Of a stretch of 64,000 bases of DNA, positions 57,608 to 64,000 are shown piece by piece. Position 1 is the first letter of the stretch. Each line of letters begins with the position of its first letter. Position numbers and translations under genes: made by a program. The notes beneath the pieces were generated by a model that did no database searches, was not told the origin of the DNA, and saw only the letters and a program-made list of their open reading frames with translations. Origin of the DNA: Burkholderia sp. D-99 (GTDB taxonomy: Bacteria > Pseudomonadota > Gammaproteobacteria > Burkholderiales > Burkholderiaceae); contig NZ_JAAOXM010000003.1 in the NCBI RefSeq assembly GCF_011605345.1, positions 496,001 through 560,000 on the forward strand, read 5' to 3'.

Positions 57608-57829
57608 GGTAGACGCGAGTCGAGTCAAGAGAGGCGGGCTGTCGGTCATCAGGGCCGCAGCCGCATGTCAGATTAAAAACTGATTTTATGCCCCGCTGAA
57701 CGCGTAACGAGCATTATTTCTCCGGCGCTATAAAACAGTTACCGATGATACAAATTGAATATCTTTACCGGTGGATTTTGTGCTCTATATGAGACTGCTC
57801 CGCGCTCGCTTGTTGGCGCCGGACAAACA
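57608..57829. other. low-GC intergenic stretch upstream of the response regulator
   Basis: Between the response regulator and efp (both leftward). The part from 57690 to 57795 is distinctly AT-rich compared with its surroundings and contains TTGTAT and TTTATAG-type hexamers on the minus strand, suitable for promoters. I see no gene and no convincing operator. Confidence 0.4.
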
Positions 57830-57855
57830 AAAAGCGCCCCGAAGGGCGCTTTGTT
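57826..57855 (-). terminator. intrinsic terminator of efp
   Basis: AAAGCGCCC-CGAA-GGGCGCTTT with a T-run on the minus strand, 22 bp after the efp stop. Confidence 0.85.
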
Positions 57856-57876
57856 CGATGCGGGCATCGTTCGCGA

Positions 57877-58434
57877 TTACGCGCGGCTGCGGTATTCGTT
57901 CGTACGCGTATCGATTTCGATCTTGTCGCCGGTGTTGCAGAACAGCGGCACTTGCAATTCGAAGCCCGTTGCGAGCTTGGCGTTCTTCAGCACCTTGCCC
58001 GACGACGTGTCGCCCTTGACGGCCGGTTCCGTGTAGGTGATCTCGCGAACGAGGACCGTCGGCAGGTCGACCGAGATCGCCTTCTCGTTGTAGAACACGA
58101 CTTCGCAAGCCATGCCGTCTTCGAGGTAGTTCAGCGCTTCGCCCATCATTTCGGCTTCGACTTCGTACTGGTTGTAGTCGGCGTCCATGAACACGTACAT
58201 CGGATCGGCGAAGTACGAATACGTCACTTCCTTGCGGTCGAGCACGACGACGTCGAACTTGTCGTCTGCCTTGTAGACCGATTCCTGGCCTGCATTCGTC
58301 AGCAGGTTCTTCATCTTCATCTTGACGACGGCGGAGTTACGGCCCGACTTGTTGTATTCAGCCTTGGCGATGACCCATGCGTCGCTGCCGATCTGCACGA
58401 CGTTGCCTACGCGGAGTTCCTGTGCGGTTTTCAT
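57877..58434 (-). CDS. efp: elongation factor P (EarP-type, Arg32)
   Basis: Relieves ribosome stalling at polyproline. The 185 residues have the domain I loop [19 protein letters not shown], in which Arg32 stands where E. coli EF-P has the lysylated Lys34. The KSGRN(S/A)A loop is that of EF-Ps modified by rhamnosylation of Arg32. The domain III signature is [20 protein letters not shown] lies upstream of the ATG. Its modifying enzyme gene earP is directly upstream on the same strand. Confidence 0.97.
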   Translation of the reverse strand: MKTAQELRVGNVVQIGSDAWVIAKAEYNKSGRNSAVVKMKMKNLLTNAGQESVYKADDKFDVVVLDRKEVTYSYFADPMYVFMDADYNQYEVEAEMMGEALNYLEDGMACEVVFYNEKAISVDLPTVLVREITYTEPAVKGDTSSGKVLKNAKLATGFELQVPLFCNTGDKIEIDTRTNEYRSRA

Positions 58435-58456
58435 AAAAAACTGTCCTGATCAAATC

Positions 58457-58485
58457 AAATAAATAGGTGCCTGAGCGTTGCACAA
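58457..58485 (-). promoter_or_regulatory. candidate efp promoter
   Basis: On the minus strand TTGTGC (58480-58485), 17 bp and TTATTT (58457-58462), 23 bp before the efp ATG. The -10 is a poor match, so this is tentative. Confidence 0.3.
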
Positions 58486-58562
58486 CGGGTGAGGCGCCAA
58501 GCAGACGCGTTCCGGTGGGCGCCAAAAGCAAGCGCTTGCGTGGTCGGCCGTCGGATAACCGC

Positions 58563-59756
58563 TTATTTTAACTGAGATTTTGCGCATTCCGCCAGCTTTC
58601 CCGCGAGATCGCCGACGGCCGTGAGCGTATCGGCCCAGCGGGCCGCGTTGGCGTCCAGTGCGGCGCGGTGCTGCCAGAAATCGGCCCAGTCGGGCGTGCC
58701 GGCGCCGTTCCATGCATGCCAGAACCGCTCGAGCGCCGCGCGCGGCGCGTCGGCGAGGCCGGCCGACAGGTGCGCGAGCGCGGCGTCGAGTTTTGGCAGG
58801 TGCACGTCGTCGGCCTGCGGGTAGATGTGCCACACGAACGGCTTGCGTGCCCACTGCGCCCGGACGAAGGAATCCTCGCCGCGCACGAAATTGATGTCGG
58901 CCACCCACAGCAACGGATCGTAGTCAGCCTGGGGGACGAACGCGAGCCCGTGAGCCGTCAGGTTGCCGCTGCGCGCATGCGCGCCCGCGCCGAGTGACTC
59001 GACCCCCAAAAAACGCGCGACGGCAGGCGACACGCGGCCGGCCGGCACGAGTGCGACGACCGGCGACGGTCCGTCGCGCCACTGCGCGAGCAGCGCGTCG
59101 ACGGCCGGATTCTCGTACGCGAACAGGCTGACGACCGTCGTGCCGGCGGCCGGCGGCGCGCCGCCGGTCGTGCGCCGCCACCATGCGTCGCGTGCCGCCG
59201 CGTCGGCTTCGAAGGCCATGCGGCGCGAATCGAGGTCATGCTCCTTCAGGACGCCGCCGGTGCCGGCCGACAGGCCGGGGAAGAAGAAGGTCTTCAGCAG
59301 CGGGTAGCGAGGATGCTGCGACGGGCGCAGATGGAAATCCGCGACCCAGTCCTCGGCGCTCAGGTATTCGAGGTTGATCCACACGGGGCGGCGCGCGCGG
59401 CGCGCCATCGCCGCGAGATACGCGCCGGGCAGTTCGCACGCGAACGCTTCGATCACGACATCGGCGATTTCCAGTGAGTCGCCGACTTCCGCATGCCAGT
59501 GCTCGACCACGATTGCGTCGATCGTCTGCCGCCCTGCGTCGGGATCGACCCCGGGCAGCAGGCGCGCGAACGTGCGCAGGTCGTCGACGAACAGGCGAAC
59601 CTGCCAGCCGTGCTCGTGTGCGAGCTGGCGCGCGAGGCGCCAGCACACGCCGATGTCGCCGAAATTGTCGATCACCGTACAGAAGAGGTCGCAGGCGATC
59701 GGTTCGCCCGGCGCGAGCGGCGCGGCGGGCAGGGGGGCAGTGGTGGTGCGTGGCAT
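58563..59756 (-). CDS. earP: EF-P arginine rhamnosyltransferase EarP
   Basis: Transfers rhamnose from dTDP-rhamnose to EF-P Arg32. The 397-residue inverting glycosyltransferase (GT104, DUF2331) has the N-terminal catalytic motif CTVIDNFGDIGVCWRLARQL with Asp30 and Asp34 (equivalent to Asp13/Asp17 of the Pseudomonas enzyme), EAFACELPGAYLAAMARRAR, INLEYLSAEDWV and the C-terminal donor-binding WVADINFVRGEDSFVRAQWA. It lies 128 bp upstream of efp in the same direction. The N-terminal ~20 residues are an Ala/Pro-rich extension. Confidence 0.95.
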   Translation of the reverse strand: MPRTTTAPLPAAPLAPGEPIACDLFCTVIDNFGDIGVCWRLARQLAHEHGWQVRLFVDDLRTFARLLPGVDPDAGRQTIDAIVVEHWHAEVGDSLEIADVVIEAFACELPGAYLAAMARRARRPVWINLEYLSAEDWVADFHLRPSQHPRYPLLKTFFFPGLSAGTGGVLKEHDLDSRRMAFEADAAARDAWWRRTTGGAPPAAGTTVVSLFAYENPAVDALLAQWRDGPSPVVALVPAGRVSPAVARFLGVESLGAGAHARSGNLTAHGLAFVPQADYDPLLWVADINFVRGEDSFVRAQWARKPFVWHIYPQADDVHLPKLDAALAHLSAGLADAPRAALERFWHAWNGAGTPDWADFWQHRAALDANAARWADTLTAVGDLAGKLAECAKSQLK

Positions 59757-59832
59757 CGAAGCGGGCCGGTGAATGCTCTAAACTGGCGATTCTAATAGAC
59801 CCGTTCTGCGTTACAAGGCGCCCGGATCACGC

Positions 59833-61881
59833 ATGACATCCCCTGAAGCCTCCGATACCCCGTTCGAACCGAAGAAGATCCTTGCGCAACTGCCGCACAT
59901 GCCGGGCGTCTATCGCTATTACGACACGGCGGGCGCCGTGCTCTACGTCGGCAAGGCGCGCGACCTGAAGAAGCGTGTATCGAGCTATTTCACGAAGACG
60001 CAGCTGTCGCCGCGCATCGCGATGATGGTCACGCGCATCGCGCGCATCGAGACGACCGTCACGCGTTCGGAGGCCGAGGCGCTGCTGCTCGAGAACAACC
60101 TGATCAAGGCGCTCGCGCCGCGCTACAACATCCTGTTTCGCGACGACAAGTCGTATCCGTACCTGAAGCTCACTGCGCACCGGTTTCCGCGGATGGCCTA
60201 CTACCGCGGCTCGGTCGACAAGCAGAACCAGTATTTCGGGCCGTTCCCGAGCGCCTGGGCCGTGCGCGAGAGCATCCAGATCCTGCAGCGCGTGTTCCAG
60301 TTGCGCACCTGCGAGGATTCGGTGTTCAGCAACCGCACGCGGCCGTGCCTGCTGCACCAGATCGGGCGCTGCACGGCGCCGTGCGTCGGTGCGATCTCCG
60401 ACGAGGATTACGCGATCGACGTGTCGAACGCCGCGCGGTTCCTGCTCGGCCGGCAGTCCGAAGTGATGAAGGAGCTCGAGCAGAAGATGCACGCGTTCGC
60501 GGCCGAGCTGAAATTCGAGCAGGCGGCGGCCGTGCGCAACCAGATGAGCTCGCTCGCGACGGTGCTGCACCAGCAGGCGATCGAGGTCGGCAGCGACAGC
60601 GACGTCGACATCCTCGCAGTCGTCGCGCAGGGCGGGCGCGTGTGCGTGAACCTCGCGATGGTGCGCGGCGGCCGGCATCTCGGCGACAAGGCGTATTTCC
60701 CGACGCACGTCGAAAGCGCGCTGACCCTCGCCGAGGGCGGTCTCGGCGACGAGTCCGAGCCGGCGGAGGCGGCCGATGCGGTCGACGCGACCGCCGACGC
60801 CGGCGCATTGCCCGACCTGCCGGTGGAAGAAACCGGCCGCGCGCGCGGCGACGCGGTGGCGTCGGTCGAGGCCGAGGTACTCGATGCGTTCATCGCGCAG
60901 CACTATCTCGGCAATCGCGTGCCGCCCGTACTCGTCGTGAGCCATGCGCCCGCGAGCCGCGACCTGCTCGAGCTGCTGTCCGAGCAGGCCGGCCACAAGG
61001 TGTCGCTGGTGCGGCAGCCGCAGGGGCAGCGGCGTGCGTGGCTCTCGATGGCAGAACAGAACGCGCAGATCGCGCTCATGCGGCTGCTGTCCGAGCAGGG
61101 CTCGCAGCAGGCGCGCACGCGTGCGCTGGCCGAAACGCTCAGCTACGAATGCGACGATCTCGCGACGCTGCGGATCGAGTGCTTCGACATCAGTCATACG
61201 ATGGGCGAGGCGACACAGGCGTCATGCGTGGTCTACCACCATCACAAGATGCAGTCGGGCGAATACCGTCGCTACAACATCACCGGGATTACGCCGGGCG
61301 ACGACTATGCGGCGATGCGGCAGGTGCTCACGCGCCGCTACGAGAAGATGGTCGAGCAGGCGGCGCAGGTGGCGGCAGCCGACGATGCGGCCGGTATCGA
61401 CGGCGAGTCGACGCGCCAGGCCGAGGCGTCGAGCCTGTTGCCGAACATCGTGCTGATCGACGGCGGCAAGGGTCAGGTCGAAATCGCGCGCCAGGTGTTC
61501 ACCGAGCTGGGGCTCGACACGTCGATGCTGGTCGGCGTCGCGAAGGGCGAGGGGCGCAAGGTCGGCCTCGAGACGCTCGTGTTCGCGGACGGCCGCACGC
61601 CGCTCGAACTCGGCAAGGAGAGCGCCGCGTTGATGCTCGTCGCGCAGATCCGCGACGAGGCGCACCGCTTCGCGATCACGGGCATGCGCGCGAAGCGGGC
61701 GAAGGCACGCCAGACGTCGCGGCTCGAGGAGCTCGAGGGCGTTGGCGCGAAGCGCCGGCAGCGGCTGCTCGCGCGATTCGGCGGGCTGCGCGGCGTCGTT
61801 GCCGCGAGCGTCGAGGAACTCGCGAGCGTCGAGGGCATCTCGCATGCGCTCGCCGAGCAGATCTACAAGCAGCTTCACTGA
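59833..61881 (+). CDS. uvrC: excinuclease ABC subunit C
   Basis: Makes both incisions around damaged DNA in nucleotide excision repair. The 682 residues have an N-terminal GIY-YIG nuclease ([20 protein letters not shown]), the UvrB-binding UVR motif near 210-245, a Cys cluster region [15 protein letters not shown], the RNase H-like second nuclease ([20 protein letters not shown]) and C-terminal helix-hairpin-helix ([21 protein letters not shown], cut). An acidic Ala-rich insertion of about 45 residues (about 302-346) separates the halves. pgsA follows. Confidence 0.97.
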   Translation: MTSPEASDTPFEPKKILAQLPHMPGVYRYYDTAGAVLYVGKARDLKKRVSSYFTKTQLSPRIAMMVTRIARIETTVTRSEAEALLLENNLIKALAPRYNILFRDDKSYPYLKLTAHRFPRMAYYRGSVDKQNQYFGPFPSAWAVRESIQILQRVFQLRTCEDSVFSNRTRPCLLHQIGRCTAPCVGAISDEDYAIDVSNAARFLLGRQSEVMKELEQKMHAFAAELKFEQAAAVRNQMSSLATVLHQQAIEVGSDSDVDILAVVAQGGRVCVNLAMVRGGRHLGDKAYFPTHVESALTLAEGGLGDESEPAEAADAVDATADAGALPDLPVEETGRARGDAVASVEAEVLDAFIAQHYLGNRVPPVLVVSHAPASRDLLELLSEQAGHKVSLVRQPQGQRRAWLSMAEQNAQIALMRLLSEQGSQQARTRALAETLSYECDDLATLRIECFDISHTMGEATQASCVVYHHHKMQSGEYRRYNITGITPGDDYAAMRQVLTRRYEKMVEQAAQVAAADDAAGIDGESTRQAEASSLLPNIVLIDGGKGQVEIARQVFTELGLDTSMLVGVAKGEGRKVGLETLVFADGRTPLELGKESAALMLVAQIRDEAHRFAITGMRAKRAKARQTSRLEELEGVGAKRRQRLLARFGGLRGVVAASVEELASVEGISHALAEQIYKQLH

Positions 61882-61971
61882 CGCGGCCGTGCGGCCGGCT
61901 GCCTCGCCAGCGTTCTTGTGGCAGGCCGGTCGACACGGCACAATTGCGAATCCTTTACTGTCCCGCATGCC

Positions 61972-62559
61972 ATGCCGTTCAATTTCCCGATTTTCCTGAC
62001 GTGGGTACGGATCGTGCTGATCCCGCTCGTCGTCGGCGTGTTCTATCTGCCGGACACGGTGATGGGCGGCGCGCACCGCAATCTCGCGGCGGCGGCGATC
62101 TTCATACTCGCGGCGCTGACCGACTGGTTCGACGGTTATCTCGCACGCAAGTGGAACCAGACGTCGTCGTTCGGCGCGTTTCTCGATCCGGTGGCGGACA
62201 AGCTGATGGTGACGGCCGCGCTGCTGATCCTCGTGCAGATTTCGCGAGTCGACGCGGCGATCGCACTCGTGATCGTCGGCCGCGAGATCGCGATTTCGGC
62301 GCTGCGCGAGTGGATGGCACAGATCGGCGCGTCGAAGAGCGTCGCGGTGAACCAGCTCGGCAAGTTCAAGACCGCATGCCAGATGATCGCGATTCCGATG
62401 CTGCTGTTCTACGGACCGCTGCCGCTCGGCGTCGTCACGATCGACACGCGCGTGTGGGGCCAGTGGTTGATGTATCTCGCGGCGGTGCTGACGATCTGGT
62501 CGATGCTGTACTACATGAAGCTCGCATGGCCGCAAATTCGCGAGCGCGGCGGCGCGTGA
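61972..62559 (+). CDS. pgsA: CDP-diacylglycerol-glycerol-3-phosphate 3-phosphatidyltransferase
   Basis: Makes phosphatidylglycerol-phosphate, the committed step to acidic phospholipids, in the inner membrane. The 195-residue protein has the CDP-alcohol phosphotransferase signature D-G-x2-A-R-x8-G-x3-D-x3-D (seen as DGYLARKWNQ then SFGAFLDPVADK) and four to six hydrophobic helices. Start 61972, MPFNFPIFLTWVRIVL, is standard. The order uvrC-pgsA-tRNA-Gly-tRNA-Cys equals that of E. coli. Confidence 0.95.
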   Translation: MPFNFPIFLTWVRIVLIPLVVGVFYLPDTVMGGAHRNLAAAAIFILAALTDWFDGYLARKWNQTSSFGAFLDPVADKLMVTAALLILVQISRVDAAIALVIVGREIAISALREWMAQIGASKSVAVNQLGKFKTACQMIAIPMLLFYGPLPLGVVTIDTRVWGQWLMYLAAVLTIWSMLYYMKLAWPQIRERGGA

Positions 62560-62614
62560 TGCATGTCACGTGTCCGGTCGAGCGGGTTTTTTGGAAAAAG
62601 GGCTGGAAAAGCCC

Positions 62615-62643
62615 TTGACACACGAATGTGCCTTCGACATAAT
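62615..62643 (+). promoter_or_regulatory. sigma70 promoter of the tRNA-Gly array
   Basis: TTGACA (62615-62620), 17 bp and CATAAT (62638-62643), about 65 bp before the first tRNA-Gly. A C/G-rich stretch follows the -10, typical of stringently controlled stable RNA promoters. Confidence 0.8.
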
Positions 62644-62708
62644 CTCGCTTCTCCGCTGCACGACGAAGTAAGTGTGTGACGGGGAAGCAAGCAGTAACGC
62701 AGCAATAT

Positions 62709-62784
62709 GCGGGAGTAGCTCAGTTGGTAGAGCGCAACCTTGCCAAGGTTGAGGTCGCGAGTTCGAGACTCGTCTCCCGCTCCA
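62709..62784 (+). tRNA. tRNA-Gly (GCC), copy 1
   Basis: A 76-nt tRNA with encoded CCA. Acceptor GCGGGAG/CTCCCGC, anticodon loop CTTGCCAAG giving GCC, T-arm GAGTTCGAGACTC. First of three identical copies in tandem. Confidence 0.97.
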
Positions 62785-62835
62785 GATTTTTCTGGCAGCG
62801 TGTTGGTCGGCAAAGCGCTGCAGATGCAGGACAAT

Positions 62836-62911
62836 GCGGGAGTAGCTCAGTTGGTAGAGCGCAACCTTGCCAAGGTTGAGGTCGCGAGTTCGAGACTCGT
62901 CTCCCGCTCCA
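62836..62911 (+). tRNA. tRNA-Gly (GCC), copy 2
   Basis: Identical to copy 1, 76 nt including CCA, anticodon GCC. Confidence 0.97.
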
Positions 62912-62962
62912 GATTTTTTTGGCAGCGTGTTGGTCGGCGAAGCGCTGCAGATGCAGGACAAT

Positions 62963-63038
62963 GCGGGAGTAGCTCAGTTGGTAGAGCGCAACCTTGCCAA
63001 GGTTGAGGTCGCGAGTTCGAGACTCGTCTCCCGCTCCA
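62963..63038 (+). tRNA. tRNA-Gly (GCC), copy 3
   Basis: Identical to copies 1 and 2, 76 nt including CCA. A terminator follows 7 bp later. Confidence 0.97.
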
Positions 63039-63044
63039 AGTAAT

Positions 63045-63068
63045 GGGGAAGCCAAGCTTCCCTTTTTA
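63045..63068 (+). terminator. terminator of the tRNA-Gly array
   Basis: GGGAAGC-CAA-GCTTCCC followed by TTTTTA. Confidence 0.85.
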
Positions 63069-63069
63069 T

Positions 63070-63098
63070 TTGATGGACTTCCGGTCCTCGAATAAAGA
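63070..63098 (+). promoter_or_regulatory. candidate tRNA-Cys promoter
   Basis: TTGATG, 17 bp and TAAAGA, 40 bp before the tRNA. The hexamers are moderate matches. A separate promoter is plausible because a terminator closes the tRNA-Gly unit. Confidence 0.4.
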
Positions 63099-63138
63099 AT
63101 CTGTCGCTTGCCTCACGGCATCCGGACAGTCCGCTTTT

Positions 63139-63212
63139 GGCGCGATAGCAAAGCGGTTATGCAGCGGCCTGCAAAGCCGTTTAGGCCGGTTCGACTCCGG
63201 CTCGCGCCTCCA
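63139..63212 (+). tRNA. tRNA-Cys (GCA)
   Basis: A 74-nt tRNA including CCA. Acceptor GGCGCGA/TCGCGCC, anticodon loop CTGCAAA giving GCA, T-arm GGTTCGACTCC. Equivalent to E. coli cysT in the same order after the Gly tRNA. Confidence 0.96.
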
Positions 63213-63225
63213 GGTAGGAAGAGAA

Positions 63226-63258
63226 AAGCCCCGCTTCGGCGGGGCTTTTTTTTTTTTT
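63226..63258 (+). terminator. terminator after tRNA-Cys
   Basis: AGCCCCGC-TTCG-GCGGGGCT with a UUCG-type tetraloop and a run of 13 Ts, a very strong intrinsic terminator. Confidence 0.95.
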
Positions 63259-63383
63259 CGCGTCCGTTGCGGAGGCGGCTCGTGAGGCGGGCGGGGCGGT
63301 TGCGGTAGCATGACGCGATCGGCAGGCGTTCGAGTCCTGCGCGAGACGTCGAGGTTATCGATGGATAAACCAGGTGAAGCGGA

Positions 63384-63827
63384 TTGAACACCCCGGCGCC
63401 CGAAACGAGGGAGGCGCGGCTCTCCGATTGCACTGCAATCGCGGGGTTGCTGCGCCAGCTCGGATATGACGCAACGCCCGCGCTGATCCATGAAAAATTG
63501 CTTTCGCTGGCCGGCAAGCCGGATGACCGGGTTTGCGTCGCAACGTTGGATGGCGAGGTTGTCGGCAGTATCAGCCTGCACATCCTTCCGCTCTTTCATG
63601 CAGCCGGAAATCTCGGGCGCATCACGAGCATGGTCGTTGACGAGCGTCACCGGGGATGCGGAATCGGTGGCGCGCTGATGGCGGCCGCCGAACGCTGGTT
63701 CGAGAGCGGCCGATGTGTGAAGCTGGAGGTAACGAGTGGTGATCACCGTCCGGACGCCCACCGCTTTTATGCACATCACGGTTTCGTGCGCGACGGGCAG
63801 CGGCTCTCCAGGAAAATGCGTCCGTAG
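63384..63827 (+). CDS. GNAT-family N-acetyltransferase
   Basis: A 147-residue acetyltransferase: IAGLLRQLGYDATPALIHEK, VVGSISLHILPLFH, TSMVVDERHRGCGIGGALM (acetyl-CoA loop) and DHRPDAHRFYAHHGFV. Its only sensible start is the TTG at 63384. An 8-codon frame from ATG 63361 ends in a TGA that overlaps this TTG (TTGA), so translation could be coupled to a mini-ORF; chance overlap is equally possible. It follows the tRNA cluster and is lower in GC than the fab genes, so it may be a late arrival. Substrate unknown. Confidence 0.83.
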   Translation: MNTPAPETREARLSDCTAIAGLLRQLGYDATPALIHEKLLSLAGKPDDRVCVATLDGEVVGSISLHILPLFHAAGNLGRITSMVVDERHRGCGIGGALMAAAERWFESGRCVKLEVTSGDHRPDAHRFYAHHGFVRDGQRLSRKMRP

Positions 63828-63841
63828 CGCGCGTACGAAAA

Positions 63842-63870
63842 CAAAAGCCCGCTGCGAGCGGGCTTTTTGA
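63842..63870. terminator. bidirectional terminator after the GNAT gene
   Basis: AAAGCCCGCT-GCG-AGCGGGCTTT, flanked by A and T runs, between the GNAT gene and the leftward gene at the window edge. Confidence 0.85.
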
Positions 63871-63943
63871 TTTTCGGCAGATCGAGCGAGATGCTCGAAC
63901 GAACTCCGGCTGCGCGATGCCGCTCGTTCGTCGCGACATCCGC

Positions 63944-64000
63944 TCAGCCGTCCACCGGCTGCGCCGGCGTCTCGAGCGTCAACTGATAGAACGCCGCATC
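63944..64000 (-). CDS. C-terminal end of a leftward gene (partial)
   Basis: On the minus strand an open frame runs from the window edge to a TGA at 63944-63946 and reads DAAFYQLTLETPAQPVDG. The stop lies 74 bp from a terminator in the right orientation, which supports a real gene end. Too little is visible to name it. Confidence 0.45.
   Translation of the reverse strand, partial: DAAFYQLTLETPAQPVDG

Larger units (their letters stand above)
62709..63038 (+). repeat. tandem repeat of tRNA-Gly with spacer (127-bp unit)
   Basis: A 76-bp tRNA plus 51-bp spacer is repeated; the third tRNA ends the array without its spacer. The two spacers (62785-62835 and 62912-62962) differ at only two positions, showing recent unequal duplication. 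Confidence 0.9.

Noticed and set aside
62597..62616. Hairpin AGGGCT-GGAAA-AGCCCT as terminator of pgsA
   Set aside because: No T-run follows on the plus strand and it overlaps the tRNA promoter -35, so its role is unclear.
62709..63258. tRNA cluster as an integration site for a mobile island
   Set aside because: No integrase, direct repeat of a tRNA 3' end or phage gene is visible within the window; the repeat is a simple tandem duplication of the tRNA.

Overview
The window is a GC-rich (roughly two-thirds G+C) chromosomal segment of a betaproteobacterium, almost certainly a Burkholderia and most likely of the B. cepacia complex. Protein similarity as I recognise it, the EF-P/EarP pair, the AzlCD-AraC block, the rpoE-rseA-rseB-mucD arrangement and the housekeeping gene order all fit chromosome 1. 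I see no prophage, insertion sequence, CRISPR array or plasmid gene. This is core genome with a few lineage-specific genes.

Layout. 1-4.3 kb: end of pmbA/tldE, folA (leftward), a small exported protein, a sigma54 activator with a degenerate receiver domain, then thyA. 4.3-16.5 kb: a mixed block holding a large FecR-like secreted protein, an ArsR-type regulator, a tiny lipoprotein, an acyl-CoA thioesterase, fumC, a MATE exporter, an S4 RNA-binding protein, an Ala/Gly-rich exported protein, a conserved hypothetical, azlCD with an AraC regulator, and creA. 16.5-24.4 kb: two identical tRNA-Asn genes, fdxA, pncB, an orphan lutC, an ion antiporter, a 2-hydroxyacid dehydrogenase overlapping rmuC, and a coupled small membrane protein/GNAT pair. 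24.4-27.5 kb: the molybdenum cofactor genes moaA-mobA-moeA. 27.7-36 kb: rne and rluC diverge from a 0.7-kb leader region. rluC is followed by a HAD phosphatase, a Rieske protein and an S49 peptidase; a methyltransferase/Maf pair runs the other way.

36.2-56.0 kb is one unbroken rightward run of 22 genes: yceD-rpmF-plsX-fabH-fabD-fabG-acpP-fabF-(ygfX-like)-rpoE-rseA-rseB-mucD-grx-lepA-lepB-rnc-era-recO-pdxJ-acpS-nagZ. It joins type II fatty acid synthesis, the envelope-stress sigma factor with its anti-sigma system and periplasmic protease, protein export and translation functions, RNase III/Era, and the phosphopantetheinyl transferase that activates AcpP. Internal terminators (after rpmF and acpP) and putative promoters suggest it is transcribed as overlapping units.

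56-64 kb: an NtrC-type response regulator whose sigma54-contact loop is altered; efp beside earP, which is expected to rhamnosylate EF-P Arg32; uvrC-pgsA followed by three tandem tRNA-Gly genes and tRNA-Cys (the order of E. coli uvrC-pgsA-glyW-cysT, with the Gly gene triplicated); a GNAT acetyltransferase; and the edge of a leftward gene. The observations I would check first are the two sigma54-type activators with complementary defects, the putative RNase III target hairpin and leaderless start at rnc with its long tail, the rpoE-proximal inverted repeat, and the tiny lipoprotein at 7.9 kb.
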